The translations under genes and the position numbers were made by a program. A DNA stretch of 64,000 nucleotides from an uncultured Lachnospiraceae bacterium. Its GTDB lineage: Bacteria > Bacillota > Clostridia > Lachnospirales > Lachnospiraceae. The DNA is taken from the NCBI GenBank assembly GCA_910584965.1, contig CAJUDZ010000008.1, forward strand, positions 62,001 to 126,000. Reading direction: 5' to 3'. Below the pieces are notes generated by a model, which saw nothing but the letters and a program-made list of their open reading frames with translations, was not told where the DNA came from and did not search any database. Below are positions 16,386-24,622 of the stretch, piece after piece; the first letter of the stretch is position 1, and each line of letters starts with the position of its first letter.

Positions 16386-17696
16386 CTATTTCTCCATCTT
16401 CCAGAAAAACGCGCTGTATGGCGGAAGTTCGCTGCCTCCTCCGAAATCATGCTTCTCTCCGCTGATCAGGTCAACGGCCATGCCGCATCCCGCATCGAAA
16501 TGCGCCGTATAACGCTCGCTGTCCGCGTTGATGGCAACGAGAACGCGCTCGTTGTCCGATTTTCTTTCAAAAATACACTGTTTATTCGTCAGCACAACAG
16601 AACGGAAAGCACCGTAATTCAACGCCTCCGAGTCCTTCTTCGCTTCCGCAAGCGCGTGGATAAAATCGCACAGCTCATTCCACTCGGGTTCTTCAAAGCA
16701 GGCCCGCAGAGCCGGATCTCCCTCGCTCTTATGCGCCTTCGTTCCCCACTCGCTGCCATAATAAACACAGGGAATGCCGGGCATGCCGAAGCAGAGCGCA
16801 TAAATCAGCGGCAGATGCTTCTCGTTCGTCAAAACGCTGGCAACCCGCGTCACATCATGATTATCCACAAAGGACAGCATATGTTTACCCCGGTATAACG
16901 TCCAGTTCTCCGGTCCGAACTGCCGCAGCAGGGAATGTACGATTTCGAACATATTCATGCTGTTAAAACTGGAAAACAGCCCCTTGTAACACTCGTAATT
17001 CGTAACGGAATGCAGCATGCCGTCGTTCATCCACTGGTTATAATCGCCGTGCAGTGTCTCCCCAAGCAGATAAAAATCCGGTTTCAGCCCGTCGCAGAAT
17101 CCCCTCAGCCTGCGCAGAAAATCATGATCGAGGCAGTAAGCCACATCCAGACGCAGCCCGTCAATATCAAATTCTTCCACCCAGCCCTTTATGCTGTCAA
17201 AAATATGGCGGATCACGTCTTCATGGCGCAGGTTCAGCTTCACCAGATCATAATTGCCTTCCCAGCCTTCATACCACAGGCCGTCGTTGTAGTTGGAATT
17301 GCCGTCAAAGCTGATGTGGAACCAGTCTTTGTAGGGAGAATCCCAACGCTTCTGCAAAACGTCCTGAAAAGCCCAGAATCCCCTTCCCACATGATTAAAC
17401 ACGCCGTCCAGCACTACTTTAATGCCGTTTTCATGCAGATTCTTACAAACCTCCGCGAAATCCCCGTTGGTTCCGAGACGACAGTCGATCTTATGGTAAT
17501 CTCTCGTATTATACCCATGCGTATCGGATTCAAAAACCGGAGAAAAATAGACCGCATTGATTCCCAGCTTCTTCATATGTGGAATCCAGTCGTTCACTTT
17601 TCGTATCCTGGAATTTAATACACCATCGTTCTCAAAAGGAGCCCCGCAGAACCCCAACGGATATATCTGATAAAAAACACTTTCATAAGCCCACAT
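16386..17696 (-). CDS. GH13 alpha-amylase family enzyme (cyclomaltodextrinase/neopullulanase-like)
   Basis: A 436-residue enzyme with no signal peptide, so cytoplasmic. The four GH13 regions are visible: DGVFNHVG (I), GLRLDVAYCL with the nucleophile Asp (II), GETLHG with the acid Glu (III) and FVDNHDVTR with the third acid (IV). The opening SVFYQIYPLGFCG is typical of small intracellular maltodextrin-degrading members. It would hydrolyse alpha-1,4 links of short maltodextrins; exact specificity is open. AGAGGAAAA precedes the start. It is transcribed alone and no sugar transporter is adjacent. Confidence 0.85.
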   Translation of the reverse strand: MWAYESVFYQIYPLGFCGAPFENDGVLNSRIRKVNDWIPHMKKLGINAVYFSPVFESDTHGYNTRDYHKIDCRLGTNGDFAEVCKNLHENGIKVVLDGVFNHVGRGFWAFQDVLQKRWDSPYKDWFHISFDGNSNYNDGLWYEGWEGNYDLVKLNLRHEDVIRHIFDSIKGWVEEFDIDGLRLDVAYCLDHDFLRRLRGFCDGLKPDFYLLGETLHGDYNQWMNDGMLHSVTNYECYKGLFSSFNSMNMFEIVHSLLRQFGPENWTLYRGKHMLSFVDNHDVTRVASVLTNEKHLPLIYALCFGMPGIPCVYYGSEWGTKAHKSEGDPALRACFEEPEWNELCDFIHALAEAKKDSEALNYGAFRSVVLTNKQCIFERKSDNERVLVAINADSERYTAHFDAGCGMAVDLISGEKHDFGGGSELPPYSAFFWKMEK

Positions 17697-17828
17697 TTTC
17701 TTTTCCTCTTTTCACTTTTTTGCTTTCTCGAAAAAGTATAACACATTTTCGACGGAATAGGAATAAAAAGATTTCAATGCCGCTCCCGGACGCCGGTTCC
17801 GAGTTCCTATTGACCAGATCGGTATTTT

Positions 17829-17939
17829 TTTTCCACATAAATTTTGATTGACCGACTTATCCACAGTTTTTCTGACGATTTTGTAAGAAAATATACGAAA
17901 AAGATAAAGAAATCCCCAATTTCCACAGAGTTATCCACA
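17829..17939 (+). promoter_or_regulatory. Cluster of DnaA-box-like sites upstream of nfo
   Basis: TTATCCACA occurs at 17857-17865 and 17931-17939, and TTTTCCACA (fits TTWTNCACA) at 17829-17837. A near match ATTTCCACA lies at 17919-17927. All are on the plus strand inside a 382-bp gap between the amylase and endonuclease IV genes. The gap is AT-rich. No dnaA, dnaN or recF is nearby, so this is not the usual oriC neighbourhood. Confidence 0.6.
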
Positions 17940-18078
17940 TATGACATATGTGTCATACATTTATGACTCTCATTCCATATTTAGACAATTCCAACTTAAT
18001 ATGAAAATATTCTATACATTCATCCCGGAATGGTATAAAATAAATATCCGTAAAAACTACGGAAAGGAATATCTGATT

Positions 18079-18930
18079 ATGTTAAAACTCGGTTCCCATG
18101 TCAGCATGAGCGGCAAGGAAATGCTGCTCGCCTCCGCCAAAGAAGCGGTCTCTTACGATGCCGATACCTTCATGGTCTACACAGGCGCACCCCAGAATAC
18201 GAAACGGAAAGAAATCTCCGCATTGCAGATTGAACCCGCCTGGGAGTATATGAAAGCCCACCAAATTCAGGAATTTGTCGTGCATGCGCCTTATATTATC
18301 AATTTGGCCAACTCGGTCAATCCCGAAACATGGCAGCTCGCCGTGGAATTTCTGGCTCTGGAAATAGAACGCACGAAAGCAATGGGCAGTCAAATCCTGA
18401 TACTGCATCCCGGTTCCCATGTAGGCGCCGGCGTAAAAACCGGTATTGACCGAATCGCTCAAGGACTGAATGAAGTATTACAGGACAGCTCCTGTTTCAT
18501 TGCGCTGGAAACAATGGCCGGAAAAGGCTCTGAAATCGGACGCAGTTTTGAAGAACTCGCCGAAATTTATGACAGAGTAAATCATAATGAAAAACTGCGC
18601 GTCTGCCTGGATTTATGCCATTTGAACGACGCCGGATACGATGTGAAAAATGATTTCGACAGCGTCATTGACCGGTTTGATAAACTGATCGGAAAAGAAA
18701 ATGCGGCAGTCATGCACGTCAACGACAGCAAAAACGAATGCGGCACAGGAAAGGACCGCCACGCCAACATCGGTCAGGGCACGATCGGCCTTCCCGCCCT
18801 CCGCTATGCCGTGCATCACCCGGCCTTCCCCGATCTCCCCAAAATTCTGGAGACCCCCTACATACCGTCCGACAAGGATCCGGAGAAGAAAGTCGCCCCT
18901 TATAAAGAGGAAATCCGGCTGCTGCGGTAG
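18079..18930 (+). CDS. nfo: Endonuclease IV (AP endonuclease)
   Basis: A 283-residue TIM-barrel enzyme of base-excision repair that cuts the DNA backbone 5' to abasic sites using three zinc ions. Metal-ligand motifs are visible: VVHAPYIINLAN, ILHPGSHVG, ALETMAGKG, CLDLCHLNDAGYD, MHVNDSKNECGTGKDRHANIG and ILETPY. The start at 18079 (LKLGSHVSM) is where the family begins, with GGAAAGGA upstream; a longer in-frame extension to 17941 is non-coding leader. It lies alone between a DnaA-box cluster and palindrome P2. Confidence 0.93.
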   Translation: MLKLGSHVSMSGKEMLLASAKEAVSYDADTFMVYTGAPQNTKRKEISALQIEPAWEYMKAHQIQEFVVHAPYIINLANSVNPETWQLAVEFLALEIERTKAMGSQILILHPGSHVGAGVKTGIDRIAQGLNEVLQDSSCFIALETMAGKGSEIGRSFEELAEIYDRVNHNEKLRVCLDLCHLNDAGYDVKNDFDSVIDRFDKLIGKENAAVMHVNDSKNECGTGKDRHANIGQGTIGLPALRYAVHHPAFPDLPKILETPYIPSDKDPEKKVAPYKEEIRLLR

Positions 18931-18940
18931 TATTCAATAA

Positions 18941-19139
18941 CGGAAAAAACGGGCGGGACGAAAAAGACGTAGACGGGAGCACATACATTCCAAAAGGAAC
19001 CCCTTTGAGGAAGTCGGTACTTGGCGAAGTATTTTTGAGCCTGGTACCGTTACTTCCGAAGCGGAGCGGAAGCGTGGTGACGTTGGAATGTATGTGCCCC
19101 CGCCCCACCACGCCTCTTTTGCTCCGCCCGGTTTTTCCG
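18941..19139. repeat. Long-palindrome element P2
   Basis: A 199-bp imperfect palindrome filling the whole gap between the convergent nfo and helicase genes. Outer arms start CGGAAAAAACGGGCGG and end CCGCCCGGTTTTTCCG; nearer arms ACATACATTCCAA / TTGGAATGTATGT pair perfectly. The core is in reverse orientation: CACGCTTCCGCTCCGC on the minus strand at 19061-19076, then stems GGAAGT / ACTTCC and CGGTAC / GTACCG. Confidence 0.85.
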
Positions 19140-21581
19140 TTACAGCCATTCATTCCAGAACCGCTCAATGCGCTTCGCCGCCTGGGATATCGAAACGATC
19201 TCATAGTTGCTCCATTCCCGCGGGAAAAGGCGCTGATAGGAAGCATTCATAAAGCGCTCGTCCAGCAGGGCGACGATGCCCACGTCATCCATCGTGCGGA
19301 TAACGCGGCCCGCAGCCTGCAGCACTTTGTTCATGCCCGGATAACGGTAAGCATAGTCGAAGCCGTTCTCTCCCCACCCGTCAAAATATTTTTTCAGGAT
19401 TTCCCGCTCATTGCATACCTGCGGAAGGCCGGTTCCGACAATGATCGCACCGATCAGGCTGTCGTTTTTCAGATCGATTCCTTCGCTGAAAATACCGCCC
19501 ATCACGCAGAATCCGATCAGAATTTTTTCCTCTTCCTCCTCGATGTCCATATGAATCACTTCCGACAGGTTGCAGTCCTCATTTCCCAGAAAACGACCAA
19601 GAAACTCTTCTCTGGAGCGCTCGTTCATATAGTCTTCCTGAAGAATGCACTCCATCTGTTCTTCTGCGAAATATTCCATAAAACTATCGTATACCTGCCG
19701 CAAAAAAGCATGCGAAGGAAAAAAGACCATATAGTTGCCATGTCGGTTCTTCACGATTTCATGAATATAGGAAGCGATGTTATAATATTCCATCTCACTC
19801 CGTCTCGTGTACTTTGTCGTCACGTCGCTTCCGATATAAAGCCCTCTTTTCTCCGGGGAAAACACGGATTTTGCGTAGACCTCATAGTCCCCTTCTTCCG
19901 CGCCGAGAAGCGTTTTATAATACTGAATCGGCAGGAGTGTGGCAGAAAACAGAATCGTACTGCGCCCCCGCATCATACATTCCTGCAGATTTTTGGAGGG
20001 ATTCACGCAAAACAGCTTTACGATAAAGCTGCCGTCCGGCTCCATCTGGGAAAAGGTTACATAATTTTCGTCCACAAGCTCATAAATGCTGAGAAAATGC
20101 GAAACTTCAAAATAAAATTCCAATACCGTTTTTCGTAACGGGCTTTCCTCCTGATCTTCCAGATAATCTTCCATTCCGCTGTTCAGCCGGCCGAGCGCCA
20201 TCGCGAGAGAGGATATGGAAGTCTCCACCCGGTAGTCCTGGCATTCTTTTTTCAGGAGAAGCATTTCCTTATTACACCGTTCAAGCAGCTTCACAAGCTT
20301 GAGAGAATGATCTTTCAGCTCTCTTTTTAACTGTAAAAAGTCTTCCTTGCGCAAAACGGCGCTGTACATCTCCCGTCCCCGCTCCACAAGATTATGCGCC
20401 TCGTCGATCAGAAAAAGATATTCCCCCGTATTTCCTTCCGCAAAAAAACGCTGCAGAAAAACATGCGGGTCAAACACGTAATTATAATCGCAGATCACCG
20501 CATCTGAAAAAAGGCTCATATCCAGACACATTTCGAACGGGCAGACCTGATACTGCCTTGCAAATTCCTCGATCTTTTCCCGGTGAAAACTGTCGGACTG
20601 CGTCAGCAGCGCATACATGGCCGCATTGATTCTGTCATAATGTCCTTTGGCATAAGGACATGCTTCGGGGTTACACTCCATTTCCTCCATAAAACATATT
20701 TTCTCTTTCGCTGTCAGAATCACCGTCTTAAACTGCAGGCCGTTATTCCGCAGCAGCTGAAAAGCATCTTCCGCAACCGTTCTCGTAATCGTTTTCGCCG
20801 TCAGATAAAAAACCTTCTCCAAAAGCCCTTCTCCGACTGCCTTTACCGCCGGAAAAACCGTGGAAATCGTTTTGCCGACGCCGGTCGGCGCCTCGATGAA
20901 CAGTTTCCGTTTATGGTAAATCGTCCGGTACACGCAGGAAGCCAGCTCCTTCTGCCCTTCCCGGTAAGCAAACGGAAACGAAAGCGCCTTGATGGAAGCC
21001 TGTCGGATTTCCTGCCACGCGAAACTGTAATCCGTCCATTTTCTGTACTGTTCCATGACGCCGTCAAACCACGCCTGCAATTCGGGCAGGGTATATTCAT
21101 GGTGAAAATAGCGTATCTGCGCGCCGCTCAAATCGGCCGTCTCGGCCATATCCAGCTGACAGTAGGTCATTCTGACCCGGATTGTCTCCAGTTGATGCTG
21201 CACCGCATAAATATAAGCGTAACACTTCGCCTGCGCGAGATGCACCGGAACGGCCTGTTTCATCTTTGCAAGATCACGATATGTCCCTTTGATCTCATCG
21301 ACCGTCACGGATACATGTCCGTCTTCGGAACCCGCCGTACTTTTTTCTTCTATAATAATACCGTCCGCCCGGCCTTCTATCAGAACGTCGTATTTTTCCG
21401 TCTCATACCGGTAACGCAGACTGACTTCCGCATGATAATCCGCCCCCATCCGCTTCTGAATCATCCTGTGGATGCGGCCTCCCGCCTGCATGGCATCCGG
21501 CGCGGAAGCCCTTCGATTGTCAATATCGCCGGAGCGCAGAATAAACTCCACAAGGCTCCTGACCGAAATCCGAATTTCCAT
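19140..21581 (-). CDS. XPD/DinG-type Fe-S helicase with amino-terminal Cas4-like nuclease domain
   Basis: About 813 residues. Residues 1-220 look like a PD-(D/E)XK nuclease of the Cas4/RecB type: EGRADGII, VDEIKG and QAKCYAYIYA match the Asp, Glu-x-Lys and Q-x3-Y motifs. The rest is a superfamily 2 helicase: Walker A APTGVGKTIS, four spaced cysteines for a 4Fe-4S cluster (KICF, NPEACPY, VCPFEMC), DEAH box LIDEAHNL, and GRVIRTMDD near the end. Such proteins unwind damaged or structured DNA 5' to 3'. The start at 21581 (MEIRISVRS) follows GGAAAGGA. It ends directly at palindrome P2. Repair or recombination is inferred. Confidence 0.82.
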   Translation of the reverse strand: MEIRISVRSLVEFILRSGDIDNRRASAPDAMQAGGRIHRMIQKRMGADYHAEVSLRYRYETEKYDVLIEGRADGIIIEEKSTAGSEDGHVSVTVDEIKGTYRDLAKMKQAVPVHLAQAKCYAYIYAVQHQLETIRVRMTYCQLDMAETADLSGAQIRYFHHEYTLPELQAWFDGVMEQYRKWTDYSFAWQEIRQASIKALSFPFAYREGQKELASCVYRTIYHKRKLFIEAPTGVGKTISTVFPAVKAVGEGLLEKVFYLTAKTITRTVAEDAFQLLRNNGLQFKTVILTAKEKICFMEEMECNPEACPYAKGHYDRINAAMYALLTQSDSFHREKIEEFARQYQVCPFEMCLDMSLFSDAVICDYNYVFDPHVFLQRFFAEGNTGEYLFLIDEAHNLVERGREMYSAVLRKEDFLQLKRELKDHSLKLVKLLERCNKEMLLLKKECQDYRVETSISSLAMALGRLNSGMEDYLEDQEESPLRKTVLEFYFEVSHFLSIYELVDENYVTFSQMEPDGSFIVKLFCVNPSKNLQECMMRGRSTILFSATLLPIQYYKTLLGAEEGDYEVYAKSVFSPEKRGLYIGSDVTTKYTRRSEMEYYNIASYIHEIVKNRHGNYMVFFPSHAFLRQVYDSFMEYFAEEQMECILQEDYMNERSREEFLGRFLGNEDCNLSEVIHMDIEEEEEKILIGFCVMGGIFSEGIDLKNDSLIGAIIVGTGLPQVCNEREILKKYFDGWGENGFDYAYRYPGMNKVLQAAGRVIRTMDDVGIVALLDERFMNASYQRLFPREWSNYEIVSISQAAKRIERFWNEWL

Positions 21582-21646
21582 ACAATGCGTTTTCCTTTCC
21601 GTACACATTACGTACACATGATCTCTGATGGCTGTACTGCAAAAAA

Positions 21647-21685
21647 ACTCCCTACTAAGATAGTACGCTATCTTAAATAGGGAGT
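21647..21685 (-). terminator. Terminator of the HPr-like gene
   Basis: ACTCCCTA pairs with TAGGGAGT and, inside, AAGATAG with CTATCTT; seven Ts follow on the minus strand. It lies between the HPr-like gene and the helicase start. Confidence 0.8.
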
Positions 21686-21742
21686 CAATAAAGCATCCTT
21701 ACAGTTTTCCTCTTTACACAATCCGCGTGATCATACCGTTTG

Positions 21743-21973
21743 TCAGCAGGCTACCGCAAATTTCTGAAGATACTGCTCAAATTCGTGGTCATAACCGTTA
21801 CAGGTTACTGTCAGAATCTGGTCAAAATTCAGCCCGAATACACCAAGTATGGATTTGGCATCTACTATGAAACTGTTGTAGGAAATGTCTACATCAAACA
21901 GGCACTTGGTAGCCGCTGCTACGAAATCTTTTACTTCATCCGGTCTTAATTTAATTCTGTGTTGCATCATCAT
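21743..21973 (-). CDS. HPr-like protein lacking the phosphorylatable histidine
   Basis: A 76-residue protein related to the PTS phosphocarrier HPr. The central part VDAKSILGVFGL matches the HPr segment around regulatory Ser46 (usual form VNLKSIMGVMSL). The amino part, where HPr has its catalytic His in GIHARPA, reads KLRPDEVKDFV, with no His and a shorter loop. It therefore cannot carry phosphate by the usual route; a regulatory role like that of Crh is possible but unproven. The start follows GGAGG by seven bases, with three ATGs in a row. It has its own promoter and terminator. Confidence 0.65.
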   Translation of the reverse strand: MMMQHRIKLRPDEVKDFVAAATKCLFDVDISYNSFIVDAKSILGVFGLNFDQILTVTCNGYDHEFEQYLQKFAVAC

Positions 21974-22042
21974 AAACACCCTCCTTTTCTGGTTTACAAT
22001 ACTGATACTACTAATGCGGAAATCGTTTTCCTTGTTGAGATG

Positions 22043-22070
22043 ATTATACTCCATTCATCTCATTTGTAAA
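22043..22070 (-). promoter_or_regulatory. Promoter of the HPr-like gene
   Basis: TTTACA (22065-22070) and TATAAT (22043-22048) on the minus strand, 16 bases apart. The inverted pair GAGATGA / TCATCTC surrounds the -10 and could be an operator. The remaining gap up to 22209 shows nothing else. Confidence 0.65.
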
Positions 22071-22209
22071 GAACGAATTATTGACTTAAAAAATGCGTCA
22101 ATTTCTTCAATTTTACATTCTACCCAATATATGCCTTTTATCTCTTTTTTTCTTTGTAGATTCTGCCAATTATTCCTCTATGGCTTTAGTTGAAAAAAGC
22201 GCATTTTTT

Positions 22210-22986
22210 TCACTTTTTGACAAATTCGACCATATATTCTTGGAACCTCAGCGGGAGCATTTGCTGCTGCAGTTTTAAATTTTTTCGGTCTTTGATCGCA
22301 ATCGTCTGGCAGAACATGGTAAACAGCTCCTGATACGCTTCTTCTTTCTCCGACATAAGCAGTTCATCTTCCGTCTTCCGTTCCATCCCGGATACCAGAT
22401 ACCATTCTTTACCGGCCGGATGCACGCCGTACAGTTCCCGCTTCTCATCGTAAATGATGAAGTTCTCAAGCGGAAGCCTGTCTGCAAAATGCGGCATCAG
22501 GAATGAAACGACATTGCACTTTGCGCCGATTCTGGAATACAGAATCCCCTGTTTCAGCTCCTGAAACCGGATAAATTCCATCAGCCGGTGAATCTCGTTC
22601 GCCGCGCACCGCGACAGCCGGAATACCGTATCCACATAGGGGTTCATGGAATTTTCCAGAACGCGTCTGCCGCTTCCGTTCGTGATGCCGTCCACCACGG
22701 TCCGATAGACGGCCTGGCCTTTTCCGGCATCTTCCGTTGAAAGTGCCCTGCATATGCTCATATAGACATCTGTTCCGAGACGTTTCTGAATGGTTTCCGC
22801 TACCTTTCTAGTTTTTACCAAATCCGGCGTAATATACAGGTAGGAAGCAAATAAACGAAGATTTTCTTCTTCGCCGATCTGGATATGAAGATGCTCATGC
22901 CCCTCCCTGAAAGCATAGGCATCATATATTCCCGTAAATACGCCTTCCATGGAATCTTCACAGATCAGATATTTTTCTTCCGGCAT
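22210..22986 (-). CDS. TIGR03915 family probable DNA repair protein
   Basis: A 258-residue cytoplasmic protein that follows the radical SAM gene on the same strand. It contains GILYSRIGAKCNVVSFLMPHF and a final helix-rich tail QQMLPLRFQEYMVEF, features of the TIGR03915 family, which is almost always encoded beside TIGR03916 radical SAM/HhH proteins and is predicted to act in DNA metabolism. The chemistry is unknown. It lies 102 bp after the partner gene with AAGGAGGGCGTGTC before the ATG. It probably shares the SOS-box-flanked promoter of the partner, which supports a DNA-damage role. Confidence 0.78.
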   Translation of the reverse strand: MPEEKYLICEDSMEGVFTGIYDAYAFREGHEHLHIQIGEEENLRLFASYLYITPDLVKTRKVAETIQKRLGTDVYMSICRALSTEDAGKGQAVYRTVVDGITNGSGRRVLENSMNPYVDTVFRLSRCAANEIHRLMEFIRFQELKQGILYSRIGAKCNVVSFLMPHFADRLPLENFIIYDEKRELYGVHPAGKEWYLVSGMERKTEDELLMSEKEEAYQELFTMFCQTIAIKDRKNLKLQQQMLPLRFQEYMVEFVKK

Positions 22987-23088
22987 GACACGCCCTCCTT
23001 AATACGCTCCTTACGCCCCAAATGACCCAAATCCCGGCAGGGCAGGCCTGCCGGAGAAAATGCCCGCCTTTGGGCCTTCAAACCGCGA

Positions 23089-24399
23089 TTATGAAAACAG
23101 GCTCATCTGCTCATACTGCATCCCGTCCCCGGAAAAGAGCTGTCTTTCTTTCCGATTCGCGAAATTCTGGTATGTCAGGTTCCTGACGATATAATTTTCT
23201 TCGATTTTGGTCGGATACATCATTTTTCCGCCGCATGTGATAAAATACAAAGCGCGTTTTAACACGACGCCGATCTTCTTCAAGTCTTCAAAATTCAGCC
23301 GTCCGAACCGCCGGGCGTTTATGATGCGCCGGGCGCTTTTCACGCCGATGCCCGGCACCCGGAGAAGCAGGCGGTAATCCGCCCGGTTGATTTCCACCGG
23401 AAACTGTTCCAGATGCCTGACCGCCCAATCCGCCTTCGGATCTATCATCATATTGAAATTGGGCCGTTCTTCGCTCAGCAGCTCCTCCACGGTAAAATCG
23501 TAATACCGCAGAAGCCAGTCCGCCTGATACAGCCGGTGCTCCCGCAGCAGCGGCGGTCCGCCGGGCAGAGCCGGAAGTTCTTTGTCCTGGTTTACATTGA
23601 CGAAGGCGGAATAATAGACCCTTTTCAGGGAAAATTTCTGATACAGGCTTTCCGCCACCGCCATGATCTGATAATCGCTTTCCGGCGTCGCGCCGATGAT
23701 CATCTGCGTGGACTGCCCGGCCTCACAGAAGCGCGGCGCGTGATTGTATAAAACAAGCTCGTTCCGGTTCTGGGTTATGCCGTTCTGTATCAGTTTCATC
23801 GGCCGCAGAATCGTTTTCCGGTGCTTATTGGGCGCAAGTTTCCGCAAACTCTCCGCCGTCGGCAGTTCCAGATTGACGCTCATCCGATCCGCAAGGAATC
23901 CCGCTTTGCTTATCAGCGCGGCATCCGCTCCCGGAATGGCTTTTACATGGATGTATCCCTGAAAATGATGGACCGTCCGCAGTTTGTAAACGGTCTGGCA
24001 GATCAGCTCCATCGTGTAGTCCGGACTGTATAAAATGCCGGAACTCAAAAACAGGCCTTCTATATAATTGCGCCGGTAAAATTCCATTGTCAGCTCACAG
24101 ACTTCATCCGGCGTAAAAGAAGCCCGCGGCACATCGTTGGAACGCCGGTTCATACAGTATTTGCAGTCATAAATACATTCATTCGTAAACAAAATCTTCA
24201 AAAGCGATATGCAGCGGCCGTCCGCCGCAAAGCTGTGGCAGAGCCCGGAGGCCACCGTATTGCCTATGCCCTTCCCGTCCCCGCTGCGGGAAGAGCCGCT
24301 GGACGAACACGAGACATCGTACTTCGCCGCTTCCGCCAGAATATTCAGTTTATCCATCATCGACATCGCCGGTGCAATCCGCATTTCCATAGTCCGCAT
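23089..24399 (-). CDS. Putative DNA modification/repair radical SAM protein (TIGR03916)
   Basis: About 436 residues. The radical SAM motif is CIYDCKYC, with MNRRSNDVPRASF after it; the carboxy part has a helix-hairpin-helix LLRVPGIGVKSARRIINAR, a non-specific DNA-binding element. The pairing of radical SAM chemistry with HhH, next to a TIGR03915 gene, defines the family. Its reaction is unknown; DNA repair is inferred. The start is uncertain among nearby ATGs; 24399 is used because the upstream GTG lies inside the promoter. LexA-type boxes flank the promoter, so it is probably DNA-damage-induced. Confidence 0.83.
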   Translation of the reverse strand: MRTMEMRIAPAMSMMDKLNILAEAAKYDVSCSSSGSSRSGDGKGIGNTVASGLCHSFAADGRCISLLKILFTNECIYDCKYCMNRRSNDVPRASFTPDEVCELTMEFYRRNYIEGLFLSSGILYSPDYTMELICQTVYKLRTVHHFQGYIHVKAIPGADAALISKAGFLADRMSVNLELPTAESLRKLAPNKHRKTILRPMKLIQNGITQNRNELVLYNHAPRFCEAGQSTQMIIGATPESDYQIMAVAESLYQKFSLKRVYYSAFVNVNQDKELPALPGGPPLLREHRLYQADWLLRYYDFTVEELLSEERPNFNMMIDPKADWAVRHLEQFPVEINRADYRLLLRVPGIGVKSARRIINARRFGRLNFEDLKKIGVVLKRALYFITCGGKMMYPTKIEENYIVRNLTYQNFANRKERQLFSGDGMQYEQMSLFS

Positions 24400-24418
24400 T
24401 TCCCTGTTTATACATTTA

Positions 24419-24493
24419 GAACGTATGTTCTTTCCATATTCCAATCTTACCACATCTTTTTGAGGAATGCAACCACTTTGTGAACATTTGTTC
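24419..24493 (-). promoter_or_regulatory. Promoter flanked by two SOS (LexA) boxes
   Basis: On the minus strand TTGCAT (24467-24472) and TAAGAT (24444-24449) are 17 bases apart. GAACGTATGTTC at 24419-24430 and GAACATTTGTTC at 24482-24493 both fit the Firmicute SOS core GAAC-N4-GTTC, one on each side of the promoter. They face the radical SAM repair pair. Confidence 0.8.
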
Positions 24494-24542
24494 TTTTATT
24501 CGGCCGCAGTCCGGGGCGCAGCGGCAAAACATGCGGATTTGA

Positions 24543-24571
24543 TTGACGAATCTCCTTTGCGTGAATATAAT
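24543..24571 (+). promoter_or_regulatory. Promoter of asnA
   Basis: TTGACG (24543-24548) and TATAAT (24566-24571), 17 bases apart, about 50 bp before the asnA start. No T-box leader is present; the leader is too short. Confidence 0.8.
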
Positions 24572-24622
24572 ACAAACTGAAGCATATCTGAAAATTTATT
24601 TCATATGGAAAAGAGGTTTTTT

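Noticed and set aside
17829..17939. Chromosomal origin oriC
   Set aside because: DnaA boxes are present but dnaA, dnaN, recF, gyrB and rpmH are absent and the flanking genes are not those of a Firmicute origin. Kept only as a DnaA-box cluster.
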